Positions 26,349 to 36,537 of a DNA stretch of 64,000 nt are shown in pieces (positions within the stretch are counted from its first letter, which is position 1; each line of letters starts with the position of its first letter). A model generated the notes under the pieces. The model saw nothing but the letters and a program-made list of their open reading frames with translations. It was not told where the DNA came from and made no database searches. The DNA comes from a bacterium HR21 (GTDB taxonomy: Bacteria; Bacteroidota; Ignavibacteria; Kapaibacteriales; HRBIN21): contig BEHX01000004.1 in NCBI GenBank assembly GCA_002898295.1, forward strand, positions 1-64,000, in the 5' to 3' direction. Both the position numbers and the translations under genes were made by a program.

Positions 26349-27748
26349 GCCGGCACCCAAAGCGAGTGGAGCTCTACTTCGTGCTCTACCTCGTTGCCCT
26401 CCTGCTGCTCCTCTTCGAGCCGCACGCCCCCGAAAGTCAGACACAGCCGCCCCCATTGCTTCCTTCGGAAACAGCGGTGGAATTCTTCCCCGATCCATCG
26501 GAGCCCCGCTGTATCGTTGCCGATAGCGCCGGACATCGAGTGCTCCAGGTCTACGACTCGGTCATCTCGCTCCGGTATTCCCGTCCACTGCAGCACGTGA
26601 CGGTCAGCCTTCAGCTGGACTCTGCCGGCTCTCTGCTCTGGAGCTCGGAGCAGCCCCGTCTGCAAGCTCCCATCACGGTCGAGCATACTCCCGAAGAACG
26701 CCGCTTCCAGCTGCGCTGGCGCTTCCGCTGGTGGGACACCGAACTCTCTCCAGGGGTCCACGAATACCGGCTCCGTATGCGCATCGACTACACTCTGGGG
26801 ACGGTGCGCCATGTCGAACGTCTCTCGCTGCCCCTGCGTGTCAGTCTCTTCCTACTGCCCGCCGTTGAGCCTGGTCAACCCCCGGCGTCCTTGCCTCCAT
26901 CCGTGCCAGCGGCGTCGCCACTGCCTCCGCTGCGCCTCTTTGTCCCGGACACGCTGCTCGAAGTTCCCCCATTTGGGCAGTGGTCGCTGGAGCTTACAGT
27001 GTTCGGGGTGGAGGATGTCCGCCGTGAATTGGATTCCATCTTCGTCCAGCCTGCTGGTGCTGCCTGGGTCAAGCCGCAGAATGGCTCCACGCTGCTAGTC
27101 CAAGGGCGGGCTCCCCAAGAGGGCACGCAGCGGGTGCGCGTGACCGTGATCCGGCATGCAGATAGGCAGACAGCAGCAGCGACGCTCACCGCCGTTGTGC
27201 AGCCACTTCCCCGCCCCGACGTTCCGGAGGAGCTCTACCCCGAACGAGAGTACCGGCTCGACCCCCGATTACGCTTCTCCGGACAGGAGACGCGAGCAGA
27301 GCTCACCGATGGACAGCGGCTCCTTGCCTCCTCTCCGGGGACTCCGCTGGTAGTGCGACCAACCCTCTCCGACACCGGGAAGGTGCTCGTCCTGCGCCGT
27401 TTCCTGAACGATCAGCTGCTCGATGAACTCCGGCTCCCCATCCGGGACTTCCCTGCCCCGGAACTCCTCAGTTTACGCCCTGAAGGCACTGCGGTGAAGG
27501 TCCGCACCCGCTGCTTCGGCACCGTCGGAGGCAGCCCGAATGAGTGTCGGTGCGAGTTGCTCTCCCCTGCCGGGAAAGTTCGGGAGCTGCGTGGCGACCT
27601 GCGCCGTATCCTGCACGAACGCTACGGATTTGTCATCGAGCAGAGCTTCCTCCTCGAAGGGGTCAGTCCCTCGGCGCCGGTGACGCTGCTTCTCCGCGAC
27701 CGCGCCGGACGCCAGCTCCGCTGGAGCGGACACGTCCCGCCGCGTTAG
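26345..27748 (+). CDS. GldM-like single-pass periplasmic protein (shorter paralogue)
   Basis: At 467 residues it has a short basic N-terminus, one membrane helix starting YFVLYLVALLLLLFE (residues 11-25), and then an entirely beta-rich periplasmic part. A Pro-rich linker sits near residues 180-205. The YFVLYL helix start and acidic residue after the helix are shared with the 731-residue protein at 58325. The layout (helix, then tandem beta domains) and position behind a GldL-like gene fit GldM/PorM. It is shorter than the other copy. The stop overlaps the convergent murD stop (TTAG at 27745-27748). Confidence 0.55.
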   Translation: MSRHPKRVELYFVLYLVALLLLLFEPHAPESQTQPPPLLPSETAVEFFPDPSEPRCIVADSAGHRVLQVYDSVISLRYSRPLQHVTVSLQLDSAGSLLWSSEQPRLQAPITVEHTPEERRFQLRWRFRWWDTELSPGVHEYRLRMRIDYTLGTVRHVERLSLPLRVSLFLLPAVEPGQPPASLPPSVPAASPLPPLRLFVPDTLLEVPPFGQWSLELTVFGVEDVRRELDSIFVQPAGAAWVKPQNGSTLLVQGRAPQEGTQRVRVTVIRHADRQTAAATLTAVVQPLPRPDVPEELYPEREYRLDPRLRFSGQETRAELTDGQRLLASSPGTPLVVRPTLSDTGKVLVLRRFLNDQLLDELRLPIRDFPAPELLSLRPEGTAVKVRTRCFGTVGGSPNECRCELLSPAGKVRELRGDLRRILHERYGFVIEQSFLLEGVSPSAPVTLLLRDRAGRQLRWSGHVPPR

Positions 27749-29097
27749 ACGGGCATCTCCTCTGGCAAGCGCCATACTGCTTCTCGGAAAACCTCGCCCC
27801 GGTGCTCGAAGTTGAGGAACATGTCGAAGGACTTGCACGCGGGGGAGAACAGCACCACATCACCAGGTTCGGCGTAGAGCGCTGCCTGGTAGACCGCTTC
27901 CTCCAGCGAGGCTGCCCGCACACAGTGGACCATCGTGCAGAAGTGGGCGCAGAGTGCTTCGGCTTCCTCCCCGATGGCAATCAGCAGGCGGACTCTTTCT
28001 CGGACGAGTTCGTCGAGCAGGCTGTAGTCGTTGCCTTCGCCCCGTCCCCCGGCAATCCAGATGATGGGCTGCGTGTAGCTGGAAAGAGCGTACCAGGCAG
28101 CGTTGACGTTGGTGGCTTTCGAGTCATTGATGAACTCCACTCCCCGCCAGCGGCGAACTAGCTCCAGCCGATGCTCCACACCGGCAAAGAGCATGAGGCT
28201 ATCGCGGATATCCTCATTGCGGATTTCCAGCGCCCGAGCTGCTACCGCCGCTGCCAGGGAATTGTAGAGGTTGTGGACCCCCGGCAGACGCACCTCATCT
28301 GTGCGCATGAGGACTTCCTCTCTATGCTGCCAGACCAGCACAATATCCGTGCCTCGGACATAGGCGCCCTGCTGCACGGGTCGCCGTCCGAAATAGGCAC
28401 ACTGTGCTCGCGTCCGGTGCTCGGCAGCACGAGCATCCGGATCATCGGCGTTCAAAATTAGAAAATCCTCCGGGCGTTGCTGCGCTGTGATCCGCCATTT
28501 TGCTCGTCGATAGGCTTCATAGCTGCCGTGGTAGTCCAAATGGTCCGGCGTGATGTTGAGCAGCACAGCAAGGTCAGGGCGGAACTCACGGACGAACTCC
28601 AGTTGGAAGCTACTCACCTCCAGCACCACGACGGCATCGGGATGGAGTCCATCGAGGAGCAGAGCAGAAAGCGGCGTCCCGATGTTCCCGCCCACCGCCA
28701 CTGGCTTGCCTGCCCGCTGGAGGAGAAACCCCAGGAGCGCTACCGTGGTGGTCTTCCCATTGGTCCCCGTTACCGCAATGACGCGCTGCCCGGCAAGGAA
28801 ACGCCACGCAAATTCCAGCTCCGACACCACAGGAAGCCCTCGCCGGAGTGCCTCCTGCACTACGGGAGCAGAGGGCGGAATGCCCGGCGAGATGACTACC
28901 TCTCGCGCGTGGAATACCCGCTCGGTATGTCCTCCGAATTCCGCCGGGATGCCCAGCCGCGCAAATTCCTCGGACACTTCCCGACAGGCGGCTTCCGGCT
29001 TCTGTTCCGAGACAAAGACCGATAGCCCCTTCTGCCGCGCCAGCCGCGCTGCCGCTCGACCACTCCGCGCCGCACCGAGGACAACGACATCAATCAT
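27745..29097 (-). CDS. murD: UDP-N-acetylmuramoyl-L-alanine--D-glutamate ligase
   Basis: From ATG 29097 the protein has 450 residues. An N-terminal Rossmann domain (VVVLGAARSGRAAARLA) precedes the Mur ligase ATP site VTGTNGKTTTVALLG. The LLNITPDHLDYHG motif with its catalytic histidine follows, then NDSKATNVNAAWYAL and WIAGGRGEGNDYS. It adds D-glutamate to the peptidoglycan precursor in the cytoplasm. No other dcw-cluster gene is nearby, so murD is isolated here. It overlaps the upstream EEP-family gene by 8 bases. Confidence 0.97.
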   Translation of the reverse strand: MIDVVVLGAARSGRAAARLARQKGLSVFVSEQKPEAACREVSEEFARLGIPAEFGGHTERVFHAREVVISPGIPPSAPVVQEALRRGLPVVSELEFAWRFLAGQRVIAVTGTNGKTTTVALLGFLLQRAGKPVAVGGNIGTPLSALLLDGLHPDAVVVLEVSSFQLEFVREFRPDLAVLLNITPDHLDYHGSYEAYRRAKWRITAQQRPEDFLILNADDPDARAAEHRTRAQCAYFGRRPVQQGAYVRGTDIVLVWQHREEVLMRTDEVRLPGVHNLYNSLAAAVAARALEIRNEDIRDSLMLFAGVEHRLELVRRWRGVEFINDSKATNVNAAWYALSSYTQPIIWIAGGRGEGNDYSLLDELVRERVRLLIAIGEEAEALCAHFCTMVHCVRAASLEEAVYQAALYAEPGDVVLFSPACKSFDMFLNFEHRGEVFREAVWRLPEEMPV

Positions 29098-29998
29098 TAT
29101 CCGGGGCTGCGATATCGAACTGTGCAACAACTGGACAATGGTCAGAGAGGCGCTCCGCCTGTGGGAACGGATACCGAGCGTAGAAATTCACCACATGGGC
29201 ACTCCCGGCAATGTAGCGCTGCCGGAAGCTGCGGCTGACAACGAGATGGTCGATCGTATAGGCACGCTCGTAGCGGCAGCTCCGTAGGTCCGCGGTGAGA
29301 AATTCCACCCCCGGGTATTCGAGCAGCGGTGTCAACGTCGGGTATTGGCGCCGGCGCGGTGTGTCGTTGAAGTCTCCCACAATCACCACATCCTGTTCCG
29401 GACCGGCAGCCAGAAGGGAATCCACCCAGCGGACAAGCTGATGGGCTTGCCGGAGACGGAGCTGTCGCGACAGCTCCCTTAGCTCATTGGTGCTGTCATA
29501 GCGGGAAGTTGACTTCAAGTGCACCACCATCAGGTAGAAATCCGCATTTCCCGCCCGGCAGTATGCCAGCAGCCCGGGACGAGTCCGTCCAGGCTGGACG
29601 ATGAGCGGTGTGTACTCTCCCAGAATCCGCACCACAAGCGAGCGATCACGGCGATAGAGGAGCCCAACATTCTGCTGTCCCCCGAGGGAGCCCACGGCAC
29701 CGGTAAACTCAGGCAGGTACCGGAGCAACCGCTGGAGCGCACGCTCGTTTTCCACCTCCTGCAGTCCGAGGATGTCCACCCCAGTCTGACGGATGAGCTC
29801 TGCCAGCTGCTGGAGCTCTTCCTCAGTGCGCGGATTGCGATCCCTCAGCCCATCACCGAGCCACTCAATGTTGAAGGTGCCCAGCGTGAGCACCGACAGC
29901 GGCTGTGACTGCTGCCGCACCGGCTGGCATGCCGTAACTGCCAGCCCGAAGAACACCAGGCAGGAGAAGCGTGTCAGCGCACCCATTGCTTTCCTCAT
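29090..29998 (-). CDS. Endonuclease/exonuclease/phosphatase (EEP)-family lipoprotein
   Basis: The 302-residue protein has a signal peptide ending in the lipobox VTAC (Cys near residue 24). The EEP fold follows: GTFNIEWLGDG, LGLQEVEN with the metal-binding glutamate, VVHLKS, VIVGDFNDTP, and a C-terminal SDHCPVVAQF with the catalytic Asp-His. It probably cleaves phosphodiesters of nucleic acids or lipids outside the cytoplasm. It overlaps the upstream proline dehydrogenase gene by 4 bases. Confidence 0.88.
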   Translation of the reverse strand: MRKAMGALTRFSCLVFFGLAVTACQPVRQQSQPLSVLTLGTFNIEWLGDGLRDRNPRTEEELQQLAELIRQTGVDILGLQEVENERALQRLLRYLPEFTGAVGSLGGQQNVGLLYRRDRSLVVRILGEYTPLIVQPGRTRPGLLAYCRAGNADFYLMVVHLKSTSRYDSTNELRELSRQLRLRQAHQLVRWVDSLLAAGPEQDVVIVGDFNDTPRRRQYPTLTPLLEYPGVEFLTADLRSCRYERAYTIDHLVVSRSFRQRYIAGSAHVVNFYARYPFPQAERLSDHCPVVAQFDIAAPDND

Positions 29999-30906
29999 TG
30001 TTGACGGTCAAGCCGGAAGAGGGCACGGAGAATGTGCGCGACAATGTTCGGGTTCTCCCGCAGTCGGCGCAGCGAATACCCGTACCAATGGTGCCCGAAC
30101 GGGATGTAGACCCGTACGGGATGCCCCTGCTGGCGCAGCAGCTCCCGCCGTTCCGGACGCACCCCGAGCAGCATTTGGAATTCATAGCGTTCCTTCGGCA
30201 CATCGTAGCGGCGCAAGGCTTCCTCTGCAAACCGCAGCAATTCCTCATCGTGCGTGGCTATAGCCGTATGGACCCCGCTGCGGAGCAGCATCTCCAGGAG
30301 CTCCTTGTAATTGCGTCGCACCTCATCTCGGCTCCGGTAGGCAATCTCCGGTGGCTCGATGTAAATCCCCTTGCAGAGGCGAATCGCCGGGCGAAGCGGC
30401 AAGAGGCTCTCGACGTCGTCCCGGCTTCGGCGCAGGTACGCCTGGATGACAATGCCGACGTTGTCATAGCCCTCCTGCCGCAGCCGGCGGTAGAAAGCAA
30501 GGGTGATATCGGTGTACGGGGAATTCTCCATGTCGATACGGACAAAGAGCCCACGCTGACGCGCCTGGTCCACAAGGTAGCGCAGGAGCCCGTAGCTTCT
30601 CTCAGGCTCGATATCGATGCCGAGCGCTGTGAGCTTGACTGAGAGATACGCTGGAAGCTGCCGTTGAGCGATCGCTCGCAGCACCGCCTCTGCCTGTTCG
30701 GCGTAGCGCTGTGCGTGGCTCCATTCAGTCACGAATTCTCCGAGGACATCGAGCGTGCTCCAAATCCCCCGAGCGGCGAACTGCTCCGCGGAGCGGAGAG
30801 CATCCTCAAGCTCTGTCCCGGCAATGTAGCGCCGCCCGACTGCCCAGACGAGCCGGCGCGGCAGCAGTGGGAGCAGACGAGCAACCCAGGCTGAGAACAG
30901 TGCCAC
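29995..30906 (-). CDS. Proline dehydrogenase (monofunctional)
   Basis: At 303 residues it matches stand-alone bacterial proline dehydrogenases. A TIM-barrel pattern is visible with VKLTALGID, RIDMENSPYT, IVIQAYLRRS and RLCKGIY. The C-terminal YSLRRLRENPN holds the paired arginines that bind the proline carboxylate. It oxidises proline to pyrroline-5-carboxylate with FAD, passing electrons to quinones. The P5C dehydrogenase partner is not in the window. It lies 15 bases after the metalloprotease gene. Confidence 0.92.
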   Translation of the reverse strand: MALFSAWVARLLPLLPRRLVWAVGRRYIAGTELEDALRSAEQFAARGIWSTLDVLGEFVTEWSHAQRYAEQAEAVLRAIAQRQLPAYLSVKLTALGIDIEPERSYGLLRYLVDQARQRGLFVRIDMENSPYTDITLAFYRRLRQEGYDNVGIVIQAYLRRSRDDVESLLPLRPAIRLCKGIYIEPPEIAYRSRDEVRRNYKELLEMLLRSGVHTAIATHDEELLRFAEEALRRYDVPKERYEFQMLLGVRPERRELLRQQGHPVRVYIPFGHHWYGYSLRRLRENPNIVAHILRALFRLDRQQ

Positions 30907-30921
30907 CGGCTGTTCGTAGCC

Positions 30922-33393
30922 CTATCGTACAAGTCCAAGCGGGAGGATCCACCGTCCCTGGGGAGCATCCAGCTGCACAAGGTACATCCCCTGGGCAAGC
31001 CCTTCAGGGACGGGGAGCCAGAGGCTCTGCTCGCCCTCCGGAAGCACATCCCAGGAGCGCTCCGCCAGGGTCTGCCCCAGAACCGTGAGCAAGCGCACGT
31101 GGACCCCATGGAGCGGCTCCCCGAGCCGGAGCCGAAGTCGGAGAGTCTTCCCCTCAAGCTCTGCCCCGTAGAGCTGCACTGCCGGGGAGTGCCCCACCGT
31201 GCCTGCCCCGGATGCCTGCCCTTCGATCACGAAGGGTGCGGCACTCTGGACCTGCTGCTCAGGATTTGCACGGTTCTGCAGCCGAATGAGAGCCTGCTCT
31301 GTCGGCGTATCGGGGACCTCCCACTCGTAGCTCTGCGCCGTTGCATCATAGCTGAGCCGAATAGTGCGCCAGCTCTGCCCGCCATCGGTGGAGTAGTCAA
31401 TCCGGATGCGGCTCACAAAGTCAGAATACCACCGAATCTGCTGGCGGCTGCCTACGGTCCAGCGCTCTCCTCCGTTAGGAACGAGCAGCTGCAAGACCGG
31501 TGCCCCAATGGCAAAGGGCTCGCTCTGGTCGGCAACCGTGGGATCCTGCGTGTCCTCAATCCGTATGACAGCCTGCGTGGTTGCCAGCTGGGGTACCCGC
31601 CACGCGTACGAGACACCGGTCACGCCCCGGGCAAGTGTATCCCAGTGGCTTCCCCCATCAGCGGAGAAGAGCACGGTAACAGCCTCGACCAAGGACTTCG
31701 ACCACTCAATGGAGACCTGCTCGCCGTAGCCGTAGCGCTCCCCACCCCGCGGTGTCCCTAAAGTCAGCGAGGGGATAGCGATGGCAAAGCTTGCCATCGT
31801 TGTATCGCCAACCGTGGGATCCGTGACGTCGACGACCCGCAGCCAGACTCTCGGGATAGACTCCCGGGGCAATGTCCAGCTATAGCTCCGCTGGATGGCG
31901 GGAACACCCGTCGCAATGGGGATCCAGCTCCGCATCGTGTCGGTTGAGTACTCCAGTGACACCAGCTGCACCTGCCAGGAGGTCCAGCGAATTTCCAGCG
32001 GCTCCCCGCCGCGCAGCTGCTGATTTCCAACCGGGTACTGCAGCAGGAGCATCGGTGCTGGAGGAGGCTGTAAGCAGGTCTCCGCTCGGCTGGAGCGGAT
32101 CACCGCCGCCACCCGAGGTCGGAAGGTCAACGCTACCGAGGGTTGAACCAAGTGGCAGTAGCTCATGATGCTGCCCCCATCCCAGGATGGACGGGGGCGA
32201 ATCGGAGAAGCGTAACATGCATCCCCTATCGGGGGGTTGCCGTCTCGGGTAACGCACGTATCCAGCGGCGGACTCCAGTAACAGGCGTGCGTGTGTGGCG
32301 CGCCGAAGACATGCCCGATCTCGTGCGCGACCACGTGCACATCCCAAGTATAGCTCAGCGTCGGGTACTGGTACGTTCCCCGAATGCCACTGACACTGTA
32401 GGCAGAGTTGGTCTGGCACAGCGTGTTGAGCCGGGCAATACCGCCGACTTCCGTCGCCCCCGGAGCAGTCATCACATGGACAAGGTCTCGGGACACATTG
32501 CGCCGGTTCTGGTTCCAATAGGTGCTCACTTCGCTGAGGAGGGCACCGATATCGCTGTCGTTCTGGTACGGGTCCTCTTCCCCTTCCGGCGGTGCCATCC
32601 AAATCAGGACCCAGGGCAGGGTGAAGGTCACATTGACCTCGTCCTCATAGATGCGGCTGACCATCGCGAAGAGCGAGGCAACGTAGGCAGCCAGCCGATC
32701 GTAGTCCCGGTTGAAGCGCAGATAAAGGGAAGAGAGCACCTCGACAGCAACTCGTGCCTGCCGGAGCGTGATTGCCTGCGGCTGCGGGACCGGGGGTTCC
32801 TTCGCTGTCCGGAGCCACTCCCAGTAGTCGGGCGTCTGCTCAACGGCGCAGATCCAGTGCGTCAGCTCTGCAGCTGCCGCTGTACTGAGGATATGTTCCA
32901 CGGATTCGCCCCACCGTTGTCCGGTCGGGACAAGCCCGACAGCTCGCCCATCACCCCGACGGAGTACACCGTAGAGCTCGCCACCGACAATGCTCAGGAC
33001 AACACGCGAGGCTGGTTCTCCGACAACTTCACCGTCGAAGACCATCTGGACAATACCCGGTGCTGCCTGGAGAAGCTCCGGCTCTCCCTGCCGGGCAGGG
33101 CGGAGCCCCCGCCACCACTGGGTTTGCCCGTCCACCACCGAGCGTGCTCGGCGCACCCGTATGCTACCTACCTCCGTTGCGGAGAGCGGAAAATCCCGAA
33201 GCTCAAACTCCCCAAGCGGCAGCCGAGTAAGCCCCTGGAGGGCGGACTCCCGTACCCAGTAGAATCCCGCTGTCTGCGGTGCCAAAACAGTTGCCGCCGG
33301 CTGCAGGAAGAGCCGCGCCGAGAGCGATTCCTGCGCAACCGCGCTCCCGCCAACCACCGCGACAACTACTGCGTACCATGCCAGACGAGCCAT
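30922..33393 (-). CDS. Secreted metzincin metalloprotease with T9SS-like sorting domain
   Basis: The protein has 823 residues and a signal peptide (ending AVAQ) at the ATG 33393. A pro-region precedes a reprolysin-like catalytic domain with HEIGHVFGAPH, the HExxHxxGxxH zinc site, and a Met-turn SIMSYCH. Three repeats of about 90 residues follow, each with a [S/T]xDxGxSW-like strand (YSTDTMRSW, FSADGGSHW, YSTDGGQSW). The last 85 residues are beta-rich with LTVLGQTL, GMYLVQL and a short LGLVR tail, as in type A T9SS C-terminal sorting domains. It is therefore probably exported by type IX secretion and cell-attached or released. Confidence 0.85.
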   Translation of the reverse strand: MARLAWYAVVVAVVGGSAVAQESLSARLFLQPAATVLAPQTAGFYWVRESALQGLTRLPLGEFELRDFPLSATEVGSIRVRRARSVVDGQTQWWRGLRPARQGEPELLQAAPGIVQMVFDGEVVGEPASRVVLSIVGGELYGVLRRGDGRAVGLVPTGQRWGESVEHILSTAAAAELTHWICAVEQTPDYWEWLRTAKEPPVPQPQAITLRQARVAVEVLSSLYLRFNRDYDRLAAYVASLFAMVSRIYEDEVNVTFTLPWVLIWMAPPEGEEDPYQNDSDIGALLSEVSTYWNQNRRNVSRDLVHVMTAPGATEVGGIARLNTLCQTNSAYSVSGIRGTYQYPTLSYTWDVHVVAHEIGHVFGAPHTHACYWSPPLDTCVTRDGNPPIGDACYASPIRPRPSWDGGSIMSYCHLVQPSVALTFRPRVAAVIRSSRAETCLQPPPAPMLLLQYPVGNQQLRGGEPLEIRWTSWQVQLVSLEYSTDTMRSWIPIATGVPAIQRSYSWTLPRESIPRVWLRVVDVTDPTVGDTTMASFAIAIPSLTLGTPRGGERYGYGEQVSIEWSKSLVEAVTVLFSADGGSHWDTLARGVTGVSYAWRVPQLATTQAVIRIEDTQDPTVADQSEPFAIGAPVLQLLVPNGGERWTVGSRQQIRWYSDFVSRIRIDYSTDGGQSWRTIRLSYDATAQSYEWEVPDTPTEQALIRLQNRANPEQQVQSAAPFVIEGQASGAGTVGHSPAVQLYGAELEGKTLRLRLRLGEPLHGVHVRLLTVLGQTLAERSWDVLPEGEQSLWLPVPEGLAQGMYLVQLDAPQGRWILPLGLVR

Positions 33394-33423
33394 CTCGGCA
33401 CTCTCTTCGATGAGACTTGGGCA

Positions 33424-33431
33424 CGAAATTA
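33424..33431 (-). promoter_or_regulatory. Putative -7 box upstream of the metalloprotease gene
   Basis: TAATTTCG on the minus strand, 30 bases before the ATG at 33393. It is one base from TAnnTTTG and is followed by GTGCC, as the rpoN box is. Confidence 0.35.
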
Positions 33432-33541
33432 CGAATCTGCCTTGCCGGACGGGCGCCGACGCTGCCCCCCGAGAGACGCCTTCCCATAAACGCGGCGCGC
33501 TGAAGCGTCTTATACGTGCCAGCAGATGGGTCAAGACTGCC

Positions 33542-35965
33542 ATGGCACGCCGCCGAACCTCTTCGAGCTCTCCCCGTCTGAAGCAGACGGGCACCGCGAC
33601 TCCGTCCCGGAAAGCCCGGTCGGAGACAGCTCCCACTGCGGACTCAGGGGAACTGCGCCATTTGGTCGTGGTCGAATCCCCTGCCAAAGCCCGGACAATC
33701 CAGCGCTACCTTGGCTCGGGCTACCGTGTTGAGGCATCGCTCGGGCATATCAAGGACCTGCCGGAACACACCCTCGGGGTAGACATCCACAACGGCTTCC
33801 AGCCCCATTACCACCTACTCCCTGGGCGGCGGCGGCTTGTGCAGCAGCTCAAACAGCTGGCTCAGCAGGCAGAAGATGTCCTGTTGGCAACCGATCCTGA
33901 TCGCGAAGGCGAAGCCATTGCCTGGCACATCGCCGAGGAGCTCCGTCCGCAGAATCCTAATATCCGCCGCGTCCTGTTCCACGAAATCACTCCGAGCGGC
34001 ATCCGCTCAGGGATTGCTCAGCCACGCGAGCTCAATCAGGCGCTGGTCCTCTCGCAGCAGGCGCGTCGTGTCATGGATCGCCTCATCGGCTACGAGGTCT
34101 CGCCCTGGCTCAGCCAGGTGCTGGCCACCGAAGTCGCGCACGCCCTCTCTGCCGGGCGTGTGCAGTCGGTCGCACTCCGGCTCATCTGCGAGCGCGAGGA
34201 GGCAATCGAGCGCTTCGAGCCCATCCCCTTCTGGAAGATCCTTGCCCGTTTCCGCACGCCAGCCGGGGAGGAGTTCACGGCAGAACTGGTCGAATACGAC
34301 GGACTCCCGGTTCGGTATCCCGAAGGCTCTGCCACAGAGCTCCCGGAGACAGATTCTGAGCGCCGTCACTATCTCCGCTCGGCAGAGGAAGCCGAACGCC
34401 TCATGGAGGCTCTCCGGGAGTGCTCCGAGTGGCGCATCGCGCAGCTGCGCAAGCGACGTCAGAAACGCACGCCACCACCGCCATTTACCACAAGCCTCCT
34501 CCAGCAAGACGCTTCCCGCCGGCTAGGGCTCTCCCCACAGCAGACCATGCGCCTGGCTCAGCAACTCTACGAAGGAGTTCTGCTCGGCAAGGAGGGACCC
34601 GTCGGGCTGATCACCTATATGCGGACAGATTCCATGCGCGTCAGCCACGAAGCCCAACAAGCCGCTCGGACAACCATTGCCCACCTCTTCGGCGAGCGCT
34701 ACCTCCCGGCAGAACCCCCGCAGTACACAAGCAAATCTGCCCACATCCAGGATGCCCACGAAGCCATTCGTCCCACCCACCTGGAGTACACCCCTGAGCG
34801 TGTCCGCCCATATCTGTCCAAAGAGCTGGCAGCACTGTACGAGTTGATCTACACCCGCTTCCTCGCCTCGCAGATGGTACCAGCAGAACTGGAGAGCACC
34901 ACGGTCGTGGTTCGGAGCAACGGCTTTGCCTTCCGTGCCAGCGGCAGCGTGCTCCTCTTCGATGGCTTCCTGCGTGCATACGCCGAGCTTACCGACGAGG
35001 ACGATGCGCCCGAGGACCGCCAGAGCTTACCCGCCGGGCTGACCGAAGGTATGCCCGTTACACTGCAGGAACTTCTCCCGAGAGCCTCGCAGACGAAAGC
35101 CCCGCCGCGCTACACCGAAGCGACACTCATCAAGGAGCTCGATGAAAAAGGTATTGGGCGCCCGAGCACCTATGCCACAATTGTCAGAACGCTCTTCGAA
35201 CGCAAGTACGTCCGGCGCCAGCGCAAGTATCTGCAGCCTACCCCACTGGGACGGAAGGTCAACGAGATCTTAGTGCGGCATTTCCCCGAAATCTTCACCG
35301 TTGGCTTTACAGCCGCCATGGAAGAACAATTGGACGCCATCGCCGAGGGAGAGGCAGCCTACGAAGAGGTGTTGCACAACTTCTACCAGCCCTTCCGTCA
35401 AGCGCTCGAACGTGCCCGTCACGAGCTGGGACAGCTCTGCCCGCAGTGCAACACCCCATTGGAGGTGCACTACTCCCGACGGACCGGCAAGCGATACCTC
35501 CGCTGCCCTGCCTGTGGCACCACACAAGCATTCCCGAAGGTAACCGAGACGTCCCCACCAGTGGAGCACATTCGCTGTCCTCTGTGCAATGCTCCGATGG
35601 TCCTGCGACACGGCAAATACGGTCCCTTCTACAGCTGCTCCCGCTTCCCCGAATGCCGGGGCATTCGCCCGCTGAGCTCCGGAGTTCGCTGCCCAGAGTG
35701 CGGCGAAGGCGAACTGGTTGAGCGCCGCAGCCGGAACGGACGCCGCTTCTGGAGCTGCTCACGCTACCCGCACTGTCAGTACGCGCTCTGGCACCGCCCT
35801 ATCCCCGTCCCATGCCCCCAGTGCGGTTTCCCCCTGCTGGAAGAGCGCGGACGCTGGCACCAGGGCGAATGGCAGCCCCTATGGCATTGCCCTAAGTGCC
35901 ATCACGCCATGGAGCCGATGGAACCTGAGCTCTCCGTTGAATCCTCCGATGAACCCGAGGAATGA
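33542..35965 (+). CDS. topA: DNA topoisomerase I (type IA)
   Basis: The start is set at ATG 33542, giving 807 residues; an upstream in-frame start at 33410 would overlap the divergent promoter region. A low-complexity basic N-terminus of about 45 residues precedes the TOPRIM domain ([28 protein letters not shown]). The catalytic tyrosine is in [12 protein letters not shown]. The C-terminus has four zinc-ribbon repeats, each with two CxxC-type pairs. It relaxes negative supercoils. It leads a run with the macrodomain, Nudix-TadA, rsmI and tmk genes. Confidence 0.97.
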   Translation: MARRRTSSSSPRLKQTGTATPSRKARSETAPTADSGELRHLVVVESPAKARTIQRYLGSGYRVEASLGHIKDLPEHTLGVDIHNGFQPHYHLLPGRRRLVQQLKQLAQQAEDVLLATDPDREGEAIAWHIAEELRPQNPNIRRVLFHEITPSGIRSGIAQPRELNQALVLSQQARRVMDRLIGYEVSPWLSQVLATEVAHALSAGRVQSVALRLICEREEAIERFEPIPFWKILARFRTPAGEEFTAELVEYDGLPVRYPEGSATELPETDSERRHYLRSAEEAERLMEALRECSEWRIAQLRKRRQKRTPPPPFTTSLLQQDASRRLGLSPQQTMRLAQQLYEGVLLGKEGPVGLITYMRTDSMRVSHEAQQAARTTIAHLFGERYLPAEPPQYTSKSAHIQDAHEAIRPTHLEYTPERVRPYLSKELAALYELIYTRFLASQMVPAELESTTVVVRSNGFAFRASGSVLLFDGFLRAYAELTDEDDAPEDRQSLPAGLTEGMPVTLQELLPRASQTKAPPRYTEATLIKELDEKGIGRPSTYATIVRTLFERKYVRRQRKYLQPTPLGRKVNEILVRHFPEIFTVGFTAAMEEQLDAIAEGEAAYEEVLHNFYQPFRQALERARHELGQLCPQCNTPLEVHYSRRTGKRYLRCPACGTTQAFPKVTETSPPVEHIRCPLCNAPMVLRHGKYGPFYSCSRFPECRGIRPLSSGVRCPECGEGELVERRSRNGRRFWSCSRYPHCQYALWHRPIPVPCPQCGFPLLEERGRWHQGEWQPLWHCPKCHHAMEPMEPELSVESSDEPEE

Positions 35966-36537
35966 GCACCCGTGAGTCAGTCCACAGGGCAGAGGAAATG
36001 CTCGAGCGGATCGAAATCGTCCGTGGCGATATCACGCAGGAGCACGTCGACGCCATTGTCAATGCCGCCAATGCTGCGCTTCTGCCGGGCGGTGGGGTCT
36101 GCGGTGCTATCCACCGAGCCGCCGGTCCAGAACTGGCAGAAGAGTGCCGCCAACTCGGTGGCTGTGCCCCCGGCGATGCGAAACTGACCCGCGGCTATCG
36201 CCTTCCAGCTCGGTATGTTATCCATACCGTTGGTCCTCTCTGGCGCGGCGGGACACACGGGGAAGATGAGACGCTGGCATCGTGCTACCGCCGAACACTG
36301 GAGGTAGCCCACGCGCATGGCATCCGCACGCTTGCCTTCCCCTCCATTAGCACCGGGGCTTATGGCTTCCCCGTCGAGCGTGCCTGCCGTATTGCCCTGC
36401 GGGAGCTCCTGGCAGGACTCCAGCGCTTCCCCGATATTGAGCGCATCCGCATTGTGTGCTTCGACCAGCATACCTACGACTGTTACTGCCAGGCATACCA
36501 GGAGCTGGCACACCAGCAATCGGGGACCACGCCATGA
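35962..36537 (+). CDS. Macrodomain protein (ADP-ribose/O-acetyl-ADP-ribose binding)
   Basis: A single macrodomain of 191 residues. The binding loops are visible: [20 protein letters not shown] (residues 32-51) and [14 protein letters not shown]. This is the YmdB/MacroD-type pattern with the catalytic Asn-Asn-Asp region, so it likely hydrolyses ADP-ribose esters or removes mono-ADP-ribose. The start overlaps the topA stop (ATGA) and its stop overlaps the next start. Confidence 0.92.
   Translation: MSTRESVHRAEEMLERIEIVRGDITQEHVDAIVNAANAALLPGGGVCGAIHRAAGPELAEECRQLGGCAPGDAKLTRGYRLPARYVIHTVGPLWRGGTHGEDETLASCYRRTLEVAHAHGIRTLAFPSISTGAYGFPVERACRIALRELLAGLQRFPDIERIRIVCFDQHTYDCYCQAYQELAHQQSGTTP

Noticed and set aside
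32143-33489. A 448-codon plus-strand frame opposite the metalloprotease
   Set aside because: It is antisense to a protein with an intact zinc motif and signal peptide; its composition looks like a mirror of that coding frame.
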